In this document: positions 1 to 7,717 of the stretch, one piece after another
Position numbering within the stretch: position 1 is the first letter of the stretch
Layout of the letters: each line of letters starts with the position of its first letter
Origin: Propionibacteriaceae bacterium
Lineage (GTDB): Bacteria; Actinomycetota; Actinomycetes; Propionibacteriales; Propionibacteriaceae
Length of the DNA stretch: 62,831 nucleotides
Assembly: GCA_031267645.1 (NCBI GenBank)
Contig: JAIRYW010000072.1
Coordinates: forward strand, 1 to 62,831
Direction: 5' to 3'
Program-made: the position numbers and the translations under genes
The notes under the pieces: model-generated
The model's input: only the letters and a program-made list of their open reading frames with translations
Databases searched by the model: none
What the model was told of the DNA's origin: nothing

Positions 1-347
1 ACGTAGTCGGTCCGCAAGCGGGCCAGCGAGCCTTTGATCGACTCCCGGATGTGCTTGCGCGACAGGCCGCAGTCGTTCGGCCCCTTCGGCCCGGTCGGCC
101 AGAAGACCTTGGTGCACAGCTCGACCGACTCCCGTCGGACCGCGGACAAAGCCTCGCCCAAGACGGCCTCGGCCGCCGTGTTGGCGTAGACGTCGGCCGT
201 GTCGAAGGTCGTCACCCCGGCCTCCCAGGCCGCCCGCACGCAGAGCTTGGCCCTTTCGTCGTCGATCTGTGAGGCGTGGGTCAACCAGTTGCCATAGGCG
301 ATGGCGGAGACTTTCAGGCCGGAGCGGCCCAGATGGCGGAATCGCAC
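1..347 (-). CDS. Aldo/keto reductase, N-terminal part (runs off the window)
   Basis: Read on the minus strand from a GTG at 347, the frame gives about 115 residues beginning [20 protein letters not shown] and containing the [11 protein letters not shown] segment. Both are hallmarks of NADPH-dependent aldo/keto reductases of the potassium-channel beta-subunit/YghZ type; the Asp and Tyr of the DTADVY stretch belong to the active site in this family. The C-terminal two thirds lie outside the window. A GGAAA run just upstream could be a weak ribosome binding site. The substrate cannot be inferred. The neighbour 397..1101 runs the same way and is unrelated. Family assignment is firm. Confidence 0.85.
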   Translation of the reverse strand, partial: MRFRHLGRSGLKVSAIAYGNWLTHASQIDDERAKLCVRAAWEAGVTTFDTADVYANTAAEAVLGEALSAVRRESVELCTKVFWPTGPKGPNDCGLSRKHIRESIKGSLARLRTDY

Positions 348-396
348 GGTGGTTTCCTTCCCAATGACGGGGCGGCTGGTCGGTCCGGGGCCGAGG

Positions 397-1101
397 CTAT
401 TTCGTCTCAGCCGCCGGCGGCCAGGTGAATTTGCTGAAGCGTTTGACCCGGGCGCGGGGCCGCCGGGCCCGGCGCATCATCATGGCGCGGCTCATGGCGT
501 AGCTCAACTTGCCCTTCAAGGGCTCGTTCGGGAAGTGCTGACGGATGGTCGAACGACAGCCGAACCACATCAAGAAGGTGTCGCCGATGAGCAGGGCGAA
601 CAGGCCCCAGGTGGCGTAGAAGGTGGCCTGGACCAGAGTCGGGAAATTGCCGCCCAGGAGCATCGCCACCAGGATCAAGAGCATCAGGGGCAGAGCGAAC
701 TCGCCGATCGACAGGCGGACGTCGATGTAGTCCCGGATCAGGGCCATGACCGGCTGGGACTGGGTCTTGTCCCAGGAGTCGTTGCGGGCTTTGTCGCGGG
801 CCTGGCGGTCGCGCAGACGGACCTGCTTCTTGTTCAGGACCGGATTGAGCCGCTCTTGGCGGGCCTGGATGGCCTGTTTGCGGGTCGGCGTCGGCGCGGC
901 CTTCTTGGCTGGACCGCTGACGGCGGTCTTGGCCGGGCCGGGCTGCGGGCTGGGACCGGCCGGCTTGGCCACCGGCGGCGGAGTCGGTTCGGCGGTCGAA
1001 GCCGGGGCCGGCTCGGGGGCGCTCGGGGTCGGGCGGGTCGAGCCCGCGTCGGTCGGTCCGGATGACGCCGGCTTGGGTTGATAAGGACGGAACAGTCCCA
1101 C
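397..1101 (-). CDS. DUF3043 domain membrane protein
   Basis: The protein has 234 residues. The first 75 are rich in Pro, Ala and Thr and probably disordered. A basic segment (about 75-115) follows, then two hydrophobic helices (about 133-152 and 158-178), and a very basic tail containing [17 protein letters not shown]. This layout matches the actinobacterial DUF3043 family, whose function is not known. The basic flanks suggest both ends lie in the cytoplasm. The start is ATG at 1101. The next gene to the right is divergent, so it is probably transcribed alone. Low-complexity Pro/Ala N-termini are common in this GC-rich genome. Confidence 0.75.
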   Translation of the reverse strand: MGLFRPYQPKPASSGPTDAGSTRPTPSAPEPAPASTAEPTPPPVAKPAGPSPQPGPAKTAVSGPAKKAAPTPTRKQAIQARQERLNPVLNKKQVRLRDRQARDKARNDSWDKTQSQPVMALIRDYIDVRLSIGEFALPLMLLILVAMLLGGNFPTLVQATFYATWGLFALLIGDTFLMWFGCRSTIRQHFPNEPLKGKLSYAMSRAMMMRRARRPRARVKRFSKFTWPPAAETK

Positions 1102-1208
1102 GGCCTTCCCCTCGTTGCGTAAGTCAGTGCCCAGTCATCCTACTAGGGTCCAGGGACAGAAGTCCGGCCTGCGGGAACGGGGGGCCGGCCGGAGCCGCCG
1201 GGGCGGCT

Positions 1209-1214
1209 TACGAT
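1209..1214 (+). promoter_or_regulatory. -10 box of a likely leaderless promoter
   Basis: TACGAT followed by exactly seven bases and then ATG at 1222. This geometry puts the transcription start at or next to the start codon and favours 1222 over the ATG at 1213. No convincing -35 box is visible. Confidence 0.45.
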
Positions 1215-1221
1215 GGGTCGG

Positions 1222-1683
1222 ATGAGAGTTCTGCTGGTGGCGCGATCCGACCCCTGGGCCAGTCGGTCGGCGGTCTCGGAGCTGGCCCGGCGGGCCTGGG
1301 CCGAGTTGGGCCATGGCACGGAGTCGGTCGAGTTCTGTCCCACGCCCCGGCCGGCTGGCTGGTCGACCCGGCCCGACGGCTCGGCCCTCCGCTTGAGGCT
1401 GACCTTGGGACCGGGCCCGGCGGCCGACCTGGTCTGGCCCGGCGGCGACGGCGATCTGATGGTGGGGCTGACCGAGGCTCTGGAGTTCCGCGACGGCGGC
1501 GGGTCTTGGCTGAGCCAGCTGGCGGCCCGGGCGGCGACGGCGGTGGTCCCCCTGATCGTGCTGGCCGAACGGGTGGCGCTGTCGGAGCGGGAGTCGCGCC
1601 AGTTGGGCGTCGAGGCCGCCTACGCCGTCGATCCGACCGATCCGGACAGCTTCCGCCGGGTGGCGCGGACCTGGTCCTGGTGA
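1222..1683 (+). CDS. Shortened glycerate-kinase-like protein (possible remnant)
   Basis: The protein has 153 residues, against about 360-380 for actinobacterial glycerate kinases. The start MRVLLVARSDPW resembles the N-terminal beta strand of that family, and the end (GVEAAYAV followed by RRVARTWSW) resembles its characteristic C-terminus. The middle, which would carry most of the substrate and ATP contacts, is missing or unrecognisable. The reading frame is intact, so this is either an internally deleted remnant or a small derived protein. It lies upstream of erpA, a position where full-length glycerate kinases occur in related bacteria. Kinase activity looks unlikely. The assignment rests on end-region similarity judged by eye. 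Confidence 0.5.
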   Translation: MRVLLVARSDPWASRSAVSELARRAWAELGHGTESVEFCPTPRPAGWSTRPDGSALRLRLTLGPGPAADLVWPGGDGDLMVGLTEALEFRDGGGSWLSQLAARAATAVVPLIVLAERVALSERESRQLGVEAAYAVDPTDPDSFRRVARTWSW

Positions 1684-1750
1684 GGCCGAGGGGCTGGTCG
1701 GGAGCTGCCGTCCTGGTCGGTGGACGCGACAGCCGCTGGGGACGGCGGAG

Positions 1751-1756
1751 TAGACT
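1751..1756 (+). promoter_or_regulatory. -10 box of a likely leaderless erpA promoter
   Basis: TAGACT followed by seven bases and then the erpA ATG at 1764. There is no Shine-Dalgarno sequence in between, which fits leaderless translation. Confidence 0.5.
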
Positions 1757-1763
1757 CCCAGCC

Positions 1764-2114
1764 ATGACTGAGACTTTGACGAGTCAGAGCGTGGTTCTGA
1801 CCGACGCCGCCGCCGCCAAGGTGGCGGCCCTGCTGGCCGCTGAGGCCAAAGAGGGCGAGAGCTTGGCCTTGCGCGTGGCCGTCCATCCGGGCGGGTGCGC
1901 CGGTCTGCGCTACGAGCTCTATTTCGACGACGAGTCGCAGGCGGACGACGTCGAGACCTTCTTCGGCGATGTCAAGGTGGTGGTCGACCGCATGAGCGCG
2001 CCCTACCTGGCCGGCGCCACGATCGACTTCGCCGACACCATCCAGCGTCAGGGTTTCACCATCGACAACCCCAACGCCACCAACTCCTGCGCCTGCGGCG
2101 ACTCTTTCAGCTGA
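1764..2114 (+). CDS. erpA: Iron-sulfur cluster insertion protein ErpA/IscA (HesB family)
   Basis: This 116-residue A-type carrier moves Fe-S clusters to apoproteins in the cytoplasm. The three conserved cysteines are present: one in HPGGCAGLRY near residue 50 and a CxC pair in NSCACGDSF near the end. The segments FDDESQADD and IDFADTIQRQGFTIDNPNA match the family well, and the length is normal. The start is the ATG at 1764, placed seven bases after a TAGACT box. A hairpin follows the stop codon, so this may be a single-gene unit. Confidence in the family is high; the exact client proteins cannot be read from sequence. Confidence 0.93.
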   Translation: MTETLTSQSVVLTDAAAAKVAALLAAEAKEGESLALRVAVHPGGCAGLRYELYFDDESQADDVETFFGDVKVVVDRMSAPYLAGATIDFADTIQRQGFTIDNPNATNSCACGDSFS

Positions 2115-2126
2115 ACTGATCCGATC

Positions 2127-2157
2127 GATCCGACCGGCCGCCTCGGCTGGTCGGATC
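2127..2157 (+). terminator. Hairpin terminator after erpA
   Basis: GATCCGACCGGCC (2127-2139) pairs with GGCTGGTCGGATC (2145-2157) through one G-U wobble, around a five-base loop. There is no T-tract, as is usual in GC-rich actinobacteria. It lies between erpA and the convergent gene ending at 2240 and may serve both. Confidence 0.55.
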
Positions 2158-2239
2158 AGTCGTGTCCGACCGAGGTCGGACCGCCGCCGCCCGACCGTTC
2201 CACCGGGGTGTTCCACCGGGGTCTTCGGCGGACGGCCGT

Positions 2240-2740
2240 CTAGCGGACGGTCAGATCGACGCTGAAGACGCCCAGGACCTGGCCCCGGAAGGTGAAGTTG
2301 AAGGAGACGGTGGTCTGCCCCGAGCTCCCGGCCTTGATCAAGACGGTGGTGTCGGCGCTGGCGTCCGGGGTCGGGGAGTCGCCTTCCTGAGTGGTCTGGA
2401 TCGAGTCGACCTGGGCCACGGCTTGGTCGTACTCCGGGTCGACGGTCCAAGACACCTGGGCCATCTCATTGCTCAGACCGAGGTCGACCAGGACCGACTG
2501 GCCCGGTTTGAGGCTGACCTCCTGGCTGGCGCGCTGCGGTTGGCCTGGTTCCTCCGGCTGGCCGTCGACGCCGTAGCCGAAGGGCGAGGCGATGGTCAGG
2601 GCCGGTCCGCTCTGGCGGGTCAGGACCAGGACCAAGATCACCGCCACCAGCACGAGCAGGCCGGCGGCCAAGGCGATCAGGCGAGGGCTGAGGCGGCGCG
2701 GCACGGCGGGCTCGGCGGCGCGAGAGGGTTGATCGTTCAC
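2240..2740 (-). CDS. Single-pass membrane-anchored protein of unknown function
   Basis: The chosen start is GTG at 2740 (VNDQPSRAAEP), giving 166 residues: a short cytoplasmic segment ending in basic residues, one transmembrane helix (about 22-42, LIALAAGLLVLVAVILVLVL), then an extracytoplasmic domain of about 120 residues. That domain is rich in Val, Thr and Ser and predicted beta, ending SFNFTFRGQVLGVFSVDLTVR-like strands. The frame is open further upstream to 2899, but that extension has no membrane or domain character. The alternating strand pattern faintly recalls chagasin-like (I42) inhibitors, but the key motifs are not clear, so no function is assigned. It is divergent from the gene at 2921. 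Confidence 0.6.
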   Translation of the reverse strand: MNDQPSRAAEPAVPRRLSPRLIALAAGLLVLVAVILVLVLTRQSGPALTIASPFGYGVDGQPEEPGQPQRASQEVSLKPGQSVLVDLGLSNEMAQVSWTVDPEYDQAVAQVDSIQTTQEGDSPTPDASADTTVLIKAGSSGQTTVSFNFTFRGQVLGVFSVDLTVR

Positions 2741-2920
2741 AGGCCCAATGCTGTCGCTCCGACCCCGAACTGTCCAGCTTGACGGCCTCGCCTTCCGGTC
2801 GGACCGGGGCCGAGTCGGACTGAGCCGATCGGCCGGGACGCTAGCATGTTGCCCAGCGGCCCAGGGTCCGGCCTGGGCCCAGGCCGCACAACGGCCCATG
2901 GCAGAGTCTCAGGAGCGGGT

Positions 2921-3313
2921 ATGGCGATGAAGGTCTTGGTCTATTCCGACGACCGCACGGTGCGGGAGGGCGTGCTGGACGCCCTCGGTTCCAAGCTGCC
3001 CGGCCTGGATCGACCGATCGAGGTCGGCGAAGTCGCCACGGCTCCGGCGCTGCTGCATCGTTTGGACCAGGACGACGACGTCGAATTGGTCGTGCTGGAC
3101 GGCGAGTCGACGCCGGCCGGCGGCATCGGCCTGGCCAAGCAGTTGAAAGACGAGTACGACCCCTGCCCGGCCATCCTGCTGCTAGTGGGCCGGCCCCACG
3201 ACGCCTGGTTGGCGGCTTGGTCCGGGGCCGACGCCATCCACCCCCATCCGGTCGACCCGATCGAGCTGGCCGCCCTGGCCGCGCGTCTGCTCGGCGTCGG
3301 GGCCGACCTCTGA
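2921..3313 (+). CDS. Atypical response-regulator receiver protein
   Basis: A stand-alone receiver-like protein of 130 residues. KVLVYSDDRTVREG supplies the acidic pair, and VVLDGESTPAGG carries an Asp at the phospho-acceptor position. The canonical late Lys-Pro motif is replaced by HPHPVDP and the Thr/Ser switch position is also not standard, so normal phosphorylation is doubtful. Similar single-domain proteins with YSDDRT and LVGRPHDAWL segments are conserved in actinobacteria without an agreed function. The start is ATG 2921, five bases after AGGAG; the frame is open back to 2846 but that part is non-conserved. No output domain and no adjacent sensor kinase are present. Confidence 0.75.
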   Translation: MAMKVLVYSDDRTVREGVLDALGSKLPGLDRPIEVGEVATAPALLHRLDQDDDVELVVLDGESTPAGGIGLAKQLKDEYDPCPAILLLVGRPHDAWLAAWSGADAIHPHPVDPIELAALAARLLGVGADL

Positions 3314-3332
3314 GCCGTCCCGCACTAGCCGC

Positions 3333-3800
3333 TCAGGCGGCCCAGCGGCGGGCTGAGGGGCCAGCCACCCGATGGGCCTCGCAGGCGGCCCGGGCCAAGG
3401 CCTCGACCAGGGCCGAGCAGACCGGGCTCTGACCGGTCGCCAATTGACGACAGCTGGGCTCGTCCAAACCCAGCCAACGCGCCACCTGGCCCAGCGTTTG
3501 GCCGGACTCGAGCAGGGCTTGGACCCGGCGCTGGGTCGGCTGGGACGACACCCGATGGCGTCTCAAACCGCGCAGCTCAGCCGGGCTGAGGGCCAGCAAG
3601 GACTGGGCGAATTGACTGGGGAAGGTCGGCCGGGGCCGACCCCGACGGCCGAACAAGAGGGTGCGGACGGCCGGGGCTGGCACGCCGGCCCGCTGGGCGA
3701 CGACCCGCCAAGGCACGTCGGCCGCCTCCATCAGATGCACGACGTAACGACGGAAGGGCGCGGCCGAGACCCAAGTCCCGGCCCCGGACACGACGGTCAT
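3333..3800 (-). CDS. Small protein with two helix-turn-helix-like segments
   Basis: The 155-residue protein contains two similar helix-turn-helix-like stretches, PWRVVAQRAGVPAPAVRTLL (about 31-50) and TLGQVARWLGLDEPSCRQL (about 102-120), linked by a basic segment with GRRGRPRPTF. This type of duplicated helix-turn-helix protein occurs in actinobacteria, but I do not recognise a named member. A DNA-binding regulatory role is inferred. The start is ATG 3800 with AGGAG five bases upstream. A perfect 7-base inverted repeat at 3809..3830 overlaps that ribosome binding site, which would suit autoregulation. It converges with the receiver gene ending at 3313. Confidence 0.6.
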   Translation of the reverse strand: MTVVSGAGTWVSAAPFRRYVVHLMEAADVPWRVVAQRAGVPAPAVRTLLFGRRGRPRPTFPSQFAQSLLALSPAELRGLRRHRVSSQPTQRRVQALLESGQTLGQVARWLGLDEPSCRQLATGQSPVCSALVEALARAACEAHRVAGPSARRWAA

Positions 3801-3808
3801 GGGGACTC

Positions 3809-3830
3809 CTGAGGTAGTGGTACACCTCAG
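3809..3830. promoter_or_regulatory. Perfect inverted repeat upstream of the HTH gene, possible operator
   Basis: CTGAGGT (3809-3815) and ACCTCAG (3824-3830) are perfect inverted arms around eight bases. The element lies only 9-30 bases upstream of the start codon at 3800 and covers the ribosome binding site. It could be an operator bound by the encoded protein or an RNA hairpin that masks the Shine-Dalgarno sequence. Confidence 0.4.
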
Positions 3831-3903
3831 AAAGCCATCGACCGGGCCCGATTGTGAGGTCGGGACTCGGATTCAGCCCCGGGTCGGGCCGAACTGGGCC
3901 AGT

Positions 3904-4644
3904 TCAGCCTTGGGCGCGCACGAAGCCAGCCGCCTCGGCCGCCTCGGGCGTGGCGAACCAGACCTCGGCGATGGTGCGGTCGTAGCCCCGGGAACCGGGC
4001 AGATGGTATTTCTTGGAGCGGGCGTTGGCCTTGATGGTGAAGCCCTCGGGCGGATTGGGACCGATGAAGGAGTCCTGCTCCGGGTCGCTGGCCGGAGCCT
4101 CGACCGGGTCGGCCTGGGCGGCCGCGTCGTCCGGATAGACGTAGGCCTGACGCGGTTCATGGCTGGCCCAGACGTCCTCCTTCGAACCCTCCAGATAGGC
4201 CCGCACGGCGTAGGCCACGCCGGCTAGGAGCGCGCCCAAGGCCAGCAGCTTGGCCAAGCGGCGGCAGCCCCGGCCCCGTTTGACCGGCGGCGGGGGCGGG
4301 ACCGGCTGGCCGGCGGCCTGGCGCAGGGTCTCGATCAGTTGGGGGATGAGGTCCTCCTGCAGGGCGCGTTGGGCCCGGTCGACCGCCGGGGTGACCTTGT
4401 CCAGAGCCTGGTTCAGCCCCGGGCGCCAGTGTTCGACGGCGTCGGCCGCCAATCCGGCCGCCTTGGTCTTGGCCGCCTTGGCCCGGTCCAGGGCTTCGTC
4501 GGCCAGCGGCGCCACTCGTTCGGCGGCCTGGGTCAGGACTGGCGTGATGCGCTCGATGGCGTGGTCGAGGGCGGCCGCGCTGATTTCGGCGGCGGCCACG
4601 GTCTTATCGGCGGCGGCTTCGAGCAACGCCTGCTTGCCAAGCAT
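3904..4644 (-). CDS. Membrane protein with helical N-terminus and C-terminal sunset domain
   Basis: The protein has 246 residues. Residues 1-110 are Ala-rich amphipathic helix resembling phasin or apolipoprotein-like helices, followed by a proline run (PVPPPPPV), a basic patch and one transmembrane helix (about 130-150). The C-terminus (about 200-246) contains FTIKANARSKKYHLPGSRGYDRT and AEVWFATPEAAEAAGF pieces, typical of the small actinobacterial sunset domain, whose function is unknown. The start ATG 4644 is preceded by GGGAGG. It is probably a membrane-tethered protein. The domain call is by eye from the conserved YH.PGS..Y.RT...VWF..EEAA.AAG pattern. Confidence 0.65.
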   Translation of the reverse strand: MLGKQALLEAAADKTVAAAEISAAALDHAIERITPVLTQAAERVAPLADEALDRAKAAKTKAAGLAADAVEHWRPGLNQALDKVTPAVDRAQRALQEDLIPQLIETLRQAAGQPVPPPPPVKRGRGCRRLAKLLALGALLAGVAYAVRAYLEGSKEDVWASHEPRQAYVYPDDAAAQADPVEAPASDPEQDSFIGPNPPEGFTIKANARSKKYHLPGSRGYDRTIAEVWFATPEAAEAAGFVRAQG

Positions 4645-4948
4645 GAGATACCTCCCGGTGTCTGGAGTCCTCCGCGATGGAGTCCCTCCAATTTAGCGCC
4701 CTTGGGACCGCCCGTCAGGTCGGTTTGACTCGATCTGTCAGACTTAGGGCTCTGCTGAGAAAAGCCAAGCGGCTGCGGCGGATCCGGATCGGACGAGATC
4801 CGAACGCCAGATCTTGGCCCGTATGTCCATACGACCCCAGGATCTGCCGGCGCTCGAATCCCATCTGGCTCGGGCCGCTCTGGCCGGGCCCGCCTTCCCT
4901 CGATCGAGTCCGGAGGCAGGCCGAAACGTCGGAAAGGACCCCGGAAAT
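4645..4948. other. Divergent intergenic region between the sunset-domain gene and the cyclophilin gene
   Basis: This 304-base gap separates two divergent genes and must hold promoters in both directions. On the minus strand TAAATT lies near 4690-4695 with CTGACG 17 bases upstream, a candidate promoter for the leftward gene. On the plus strand I see TTGACT at 4725-4730 but no good -10 at the right distance. The frame of the cyclophilin gene stays open back to 4814, but that part looks non-coding. No RNA gene was recognised. Confidence 0.4.
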
Positions 4949-5461
4949 ATGAGCACCGCCACCCTGCGAACCAACTTGGGCGACATCGTGATCGAGTTGT
5001 TGGACGACCAAGCCCCCAAGACGGTGGCCAACTTCGTCGGCCTGGCCGAGGGCACGAAGGAGCACGTCGACGCCGAGACCGGCCAGTCCAGCGCTAGCCG
5101 CTACTACGACGGCCTGATCTTCCACCGCGTCATCGACGGCTTCATGATCCAGGGCGGTTGCCCCCGGGGCGACGGTCGGGGAGGCCCCGGCTACACCTTC
5201 GCCGACGAGTTCCACCCCGACCTGCGCTTCGACCGGCCCTATCTGCTGGCCATGGCCAACGCCGGACCCGGCACCAACGGCTCCCAGTTCTTCATCACGG
5301 TCTCGCCCACGCCCCACCTCAACCGCAAGCACACCATCTTCGGCCGCGTCGACGACCCGGCCAGCCAAGCCGTGGTGGACGCCATCGCGACGGTTCCGAC
5401 CGGCCTGTCCGACCGGCCCCGGCAGCCGGTCGTGATCGAGTCGGTCGTCATCGCGGCCTGA
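4949..5461 (+). CDS. Peptidyl-prolyl cis-trans isomerase (cyclophilin type)
   Basis: A single-domain cytoplasmic cyclophilin of 170 residues that interconverts cis and trans X-Pro bonds. The signature runs from [19 protein letters not shown] through TFADEF to [16 protein letters not shown], with the catalytic Arg in FHRV and the Gln/Phe substrate-pocket residues in [19 protein letters not shown] completes the fold. The start is ATG 4949 with AAAGGA about nine bases before it. There is no signal peptide, unlike the longer secreted actinobacterial cyclophilins. The length is normal for PpiA/PpiB-like bacterial enzymes; the precise symbol cannot be fixed. Confidence 0.92.
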   Translation: MSTATLRTNLGDIVIELLDDQAPKTVANFVGLAEGTKEHVDAETGQSSASRYYDGLIFHRVIDGFMIQGGCPRGDGRGGPGYTFADEFHPDLRFDRPYLLAMANAGPGTNGSQFFITVSPTPHLNRKHTIFGRVDDPASQAVVDAIATVPTGLSDRPRQPVVIESVVIAA

Positions 5462-5513
5462 CCTCCGCCGGATCGGACCGCCGTCGTCTGGGGCGGCGGC
5501 GGCCGAGCCAACG

Positions 5514-5546
5514 GTCCGAGCGGCCGGGCCGGCCCCGGCCGCGGAC
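5514..5546 (+). terminator. GC-rich hairpin after the cyclophilin gene
   Basis: GCGGCCGGG (5520-5528) pairs perfectly with CCCGGCCGC (5534-5542) around a five-base loop, with an outer GTCC/GGAC extension (5514-5517 with 5543-5546) and a two-base bulge. No T-tract. It probably separates the cyclophilin gene from the hydrolase genes. Confidence 0.5.
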
Positions 5547-5594
5547 GGTCCCGTACCTTAAGATTCCCTTAGGTCACGGCTGAGAGGCGGGTTG

Positions 5595-6533
5595 ATGCCG
5601 GAAACGGGCGCGGGCGGTTGGAGGAAGCGAATCCCTCTGCTCGGCCTGCTCCTGGCCAGTTCGCTGGCGCTCGGCCCGACCGCTCTGGCCCAGGCTGACT
5701 CGCCGGCCGACCAGCTGGCCCAATTGCAGAGCCAGCAGGCCGACTTGGCCCAGCGCCAGGCCGAGGCCCAAGCCCGGCTGGACCAGGCCGACAGTCAATG
5801 GCGGCTGAGCCAACAGGAGCTGGAGCAGGGCCAGGAGCGCTTGGCGGTCCTACGCGGCCAGGTGGCCGAGACGGTCCTACGCCAGTGGCAGGGGCGGGCT
5901 CTGACCGGCCCGGCCGTGCTGCTGACCAGTCCCGACGCCACCACCTTGCTGCGCCAGCTGGTCTGGCTGTCCCAGACCGGTCAGACCTTCGACGCCATGG
6001 TCCGGCGGCTGGAGGCCGAACGGGCCAATCTGATCGAGTCACAGGCCGCCTTGGAGGCCGCCCGAGTCGTCGCCCAAGCCGAGCGAGCCGAGCTGGACCG
6101 TCTGTCGACTGAGTTGGAGGCCAAGGTCGCGGCCGCCCGCCGACTGCTCGGGGCCATGGCCTCCACCCGTCCGGTGGGCGGGGCCGACGGCCTCACCGCG
6201 CAAGCCCTGCGGGTGCGCCAGATCGTGGCCGGATCCTTCCCCGGCATCGCCTCGATCGGCGGCTACCGGGCCGGCTCCAGCGGCGACCACGGGGCCGGGC
6301 TGGCCCTCGACGTCATGATCCCGGACTGGGGCGCGGCTTCGGGGCAGGCCCTGGGCCAGGCGGTGGCGGACTGGGCTCGGGACAACGCCCGGGCCCTGGG
6401 CATCCATTACGTCATCTTCCGGCAGCGGATCTGGAACGTCGAAGTCGACCGGGCCGGCTGGCGGCCGATGGCCGACCGCGGCTCGGCCACCGCCAACCAT
6501 TACGACCACGTCCACATCAGCCTCTACCCCTGA
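5595..6533 (+). CDS. Secreted coiled-coil protein with VldE/M15-like C-terminal domain (hydrolase cassette 1)
   Basis: The 312-residue protein has a signal peptide (basic start, then IPLLGLLLASSLALGPTALA, cleavage near AQA-DS), a long coiled coil (about 36-190) containing LRGQVAETVLRQWQ, and a C-terminal domain (about 200-312). That domain shows DHGAGLALDV and HYDHVHIS, a His-Asp-His arrangement like the zinc ligands of M15-type D,D-carboxypeptidases and of the VldE/ARB_07466-like domain. Action on peptidoglycan stem peptides outside the membrane is inferred. GAGAGG lies seven bases before ATG 5595. It is the first of three neighbours with homologous coiled coils but different catalytic domains. 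Confidence 0.75.
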   Translation: MPETGAGGWRKRIPLLGLLLASSLALGPTALAQADSPADQLAQLQSQQADLAQRQAEAQARLDQADSQWRLSQQELEQGQERLAVLRGQVAETVLRQWQGRALTGPAVLLTSPDATTLLRQLVWLSQTGQTFDAMVRRLEAERANLIESQAALEAARVVAQAERAELDRLSTELEAKVAAARRLLGAMASTRPVGGADGLTAQALRVRQIVAGSFPGIASIGGYRAGSSGDHGAGLALDVMIPDWGAASGQALGQAVADWARDNARALGIHYVIFRQRIWNVEVDRAGWRPMADRGSATANHYDHVHISLYP

Positions 6534-6560
6534 GGATGGACCGGCGCCACGGCGGCAGCT

Positions 6561-6588
6561 TTGACTTTTCCTGAGTATCGCTTAAGCT
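6561..6588 (+). promoter_or_regulatory. Sigma70-like promoter for the NlpC/P60 gene
   Basis: TTGACT (6561-6566) and TAAGCT (6583-6588) are separated by 16 bases in the gap between the first two hydrolase genes. This suggests that the second hydrolase gene can be transcribed independently. Confidence 0.5.
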
Positions 6589-6644
6589 TTTCTCAGCTTT
6601 GAATGACCGGCTTCCCCGATTGCACGAGTAAGGACGTATCGATC

Positions 6645-7646
6645 TTGTCCCACCTCCGCCGAGCCTCAGCCGGACTCAGCGTCCTGCTCCTCGTCTTGGC
6701 CCTGTTCCAGGTCGGCGCGGGGGTGGCCTCGGCCGATCCCGACAGCGTCAGCCAGGCCAAGGCGGAGCTGACCCGCTTCGAGCAAGAGGCCAGCGAACTG
6801 GCCGAGCAATACGACGCCGTCAACCAGCGCTTGGAGCAGACCAAGCGCGACATGGCCCAGACCGAGACCGACATCGTGGTCCGTCAGGACCAGGTCGACC
6901 GCTTGCGCGGCCAGGTCGCCCAGATCGTGCTCCGGCAGTGGCAGACCAGCGGACTGGGGACCACCGCCGTCCTGCTGCTGAGTGAGAACTCGACCGAGCT
7001 GCTGCAGCAGCTGTCCGCCAATCAACGCTGGACCAGCTCGGCCGAGGACTTGATCCAACACTTCCAAGGCCAGCAGGCCGACCTGGCCGAACTGAAAGCC
7101 AGTCTGGCCGCCGCCGTCCTCCAAGTCCAAGCCGACAACGACCGTCTGGCCGAACTGAAGAGCCAGGCCGACGCCAAGGTGGACGCCGCCGAACGGGCCC
7201 TGAGCCGACTGCAGGCGGCTGAGAACGCCCGCTTGGGCCAAGCCCGCGAGAACACCGCCAGCCTCTCCCAGAGCCGGGCCGCCTTCGTCTCGGACGGGTC
7301 GGCCGCCGCCGTCGCCACCGCCTTCGCCGTCGCCCAGGTCGGCAAACCCTATATCTACGGCGGTAACGGGCCGGCCGGCTACGACTGCTCCGGGCTGACC
7401 CGGGCGGCCTACCTCCAGGTCGGCGTCGCCTTGCCCCACTCCTCCTCCGCCCAATACCGCCTCGGCCAGCCGGTGGCGGAAGCCGATCTGAGGCCGGGCG
7501 ACCTGGTCTTCTACTACTCCGGCATCAGCCACGTCGGCATCTACGTCGGCGGCGGTCTCATCGTGGACGCGGCCAACCCGAGACGGGGCATCCGTTACAC
7601 CGATCTGCATTCGATGCCCTATATGGGCGCCCGACGTATCATATAG
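6645..7646 (+). CDS. Secreted NlpC/P60 peptidoglycan endopeptidase with coiled coil (hydrolase cassette 2)
   Basis: The protein has 333 residues from TTG 6645, which lies ten bases after AAGGA; an ATG at 6603 in the same frame lacks a ribosome binding site but remains possible. A signal peptide ending near VASA is followed by a coiled coil (about 35-215) with LRGQVAQIVLRQWQ, and a C-terminal NlpC/P60 domain (about 225-333). The catalytic Cys is in YDCSGLT and the His in SHVGIYVG; a polar third residue lies near DAANP. The family cleaves the D-Glu/diaminopimelate bond of stem peptides. The overall plan resembles the RipC/PcsB hydrolases, whose coiled coil is controlled by FtsEX; that control is inference here. 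Confidence 0.88.
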   Translation: MSHLRRASAGLSVLLLVLALFQVGAGVASADPDSVSQAKAELTRFEQEASELAEQYDAVNQRLEQTKRDMAQTETDIVVRQDQVDRLRGQVAQIVLRQWQTSGLGTTAVLLLSENSTELLQQLSANQRWTSSAEDLIQHFQGQQADLAELKASLAAAVLQVQADNDRLAELKSQADAKVDAAERALSRLQAAENARLGQARENTASLSQSRAAFVSDGSAAAVATAFAVAQVGKPYIYGGNGPAGYDCSGLTRAAYLQVGVALPHSSSAQYRLGQPVAEADLRPGDLVFYYSGISHVGIYVGGGLIVDAANPRRGIRYTDLHSMPYMGARRII

Positions 7647-7717
7647 ACGAGACTTTTCCGAAGCCCCCCGCCGAGCCCGATCCGTCGTCTCGCCGGCAGA
7701 CCAGCAGAGAGGGAACC

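Noticed and set aside
4814-4948. N-terminal extension of the cyclophilin from 4814
   Set aside because: The added residues match no cyclophilin N-terminus or signal peptide, and ATG 4949 has a suitable ribosome binding site.
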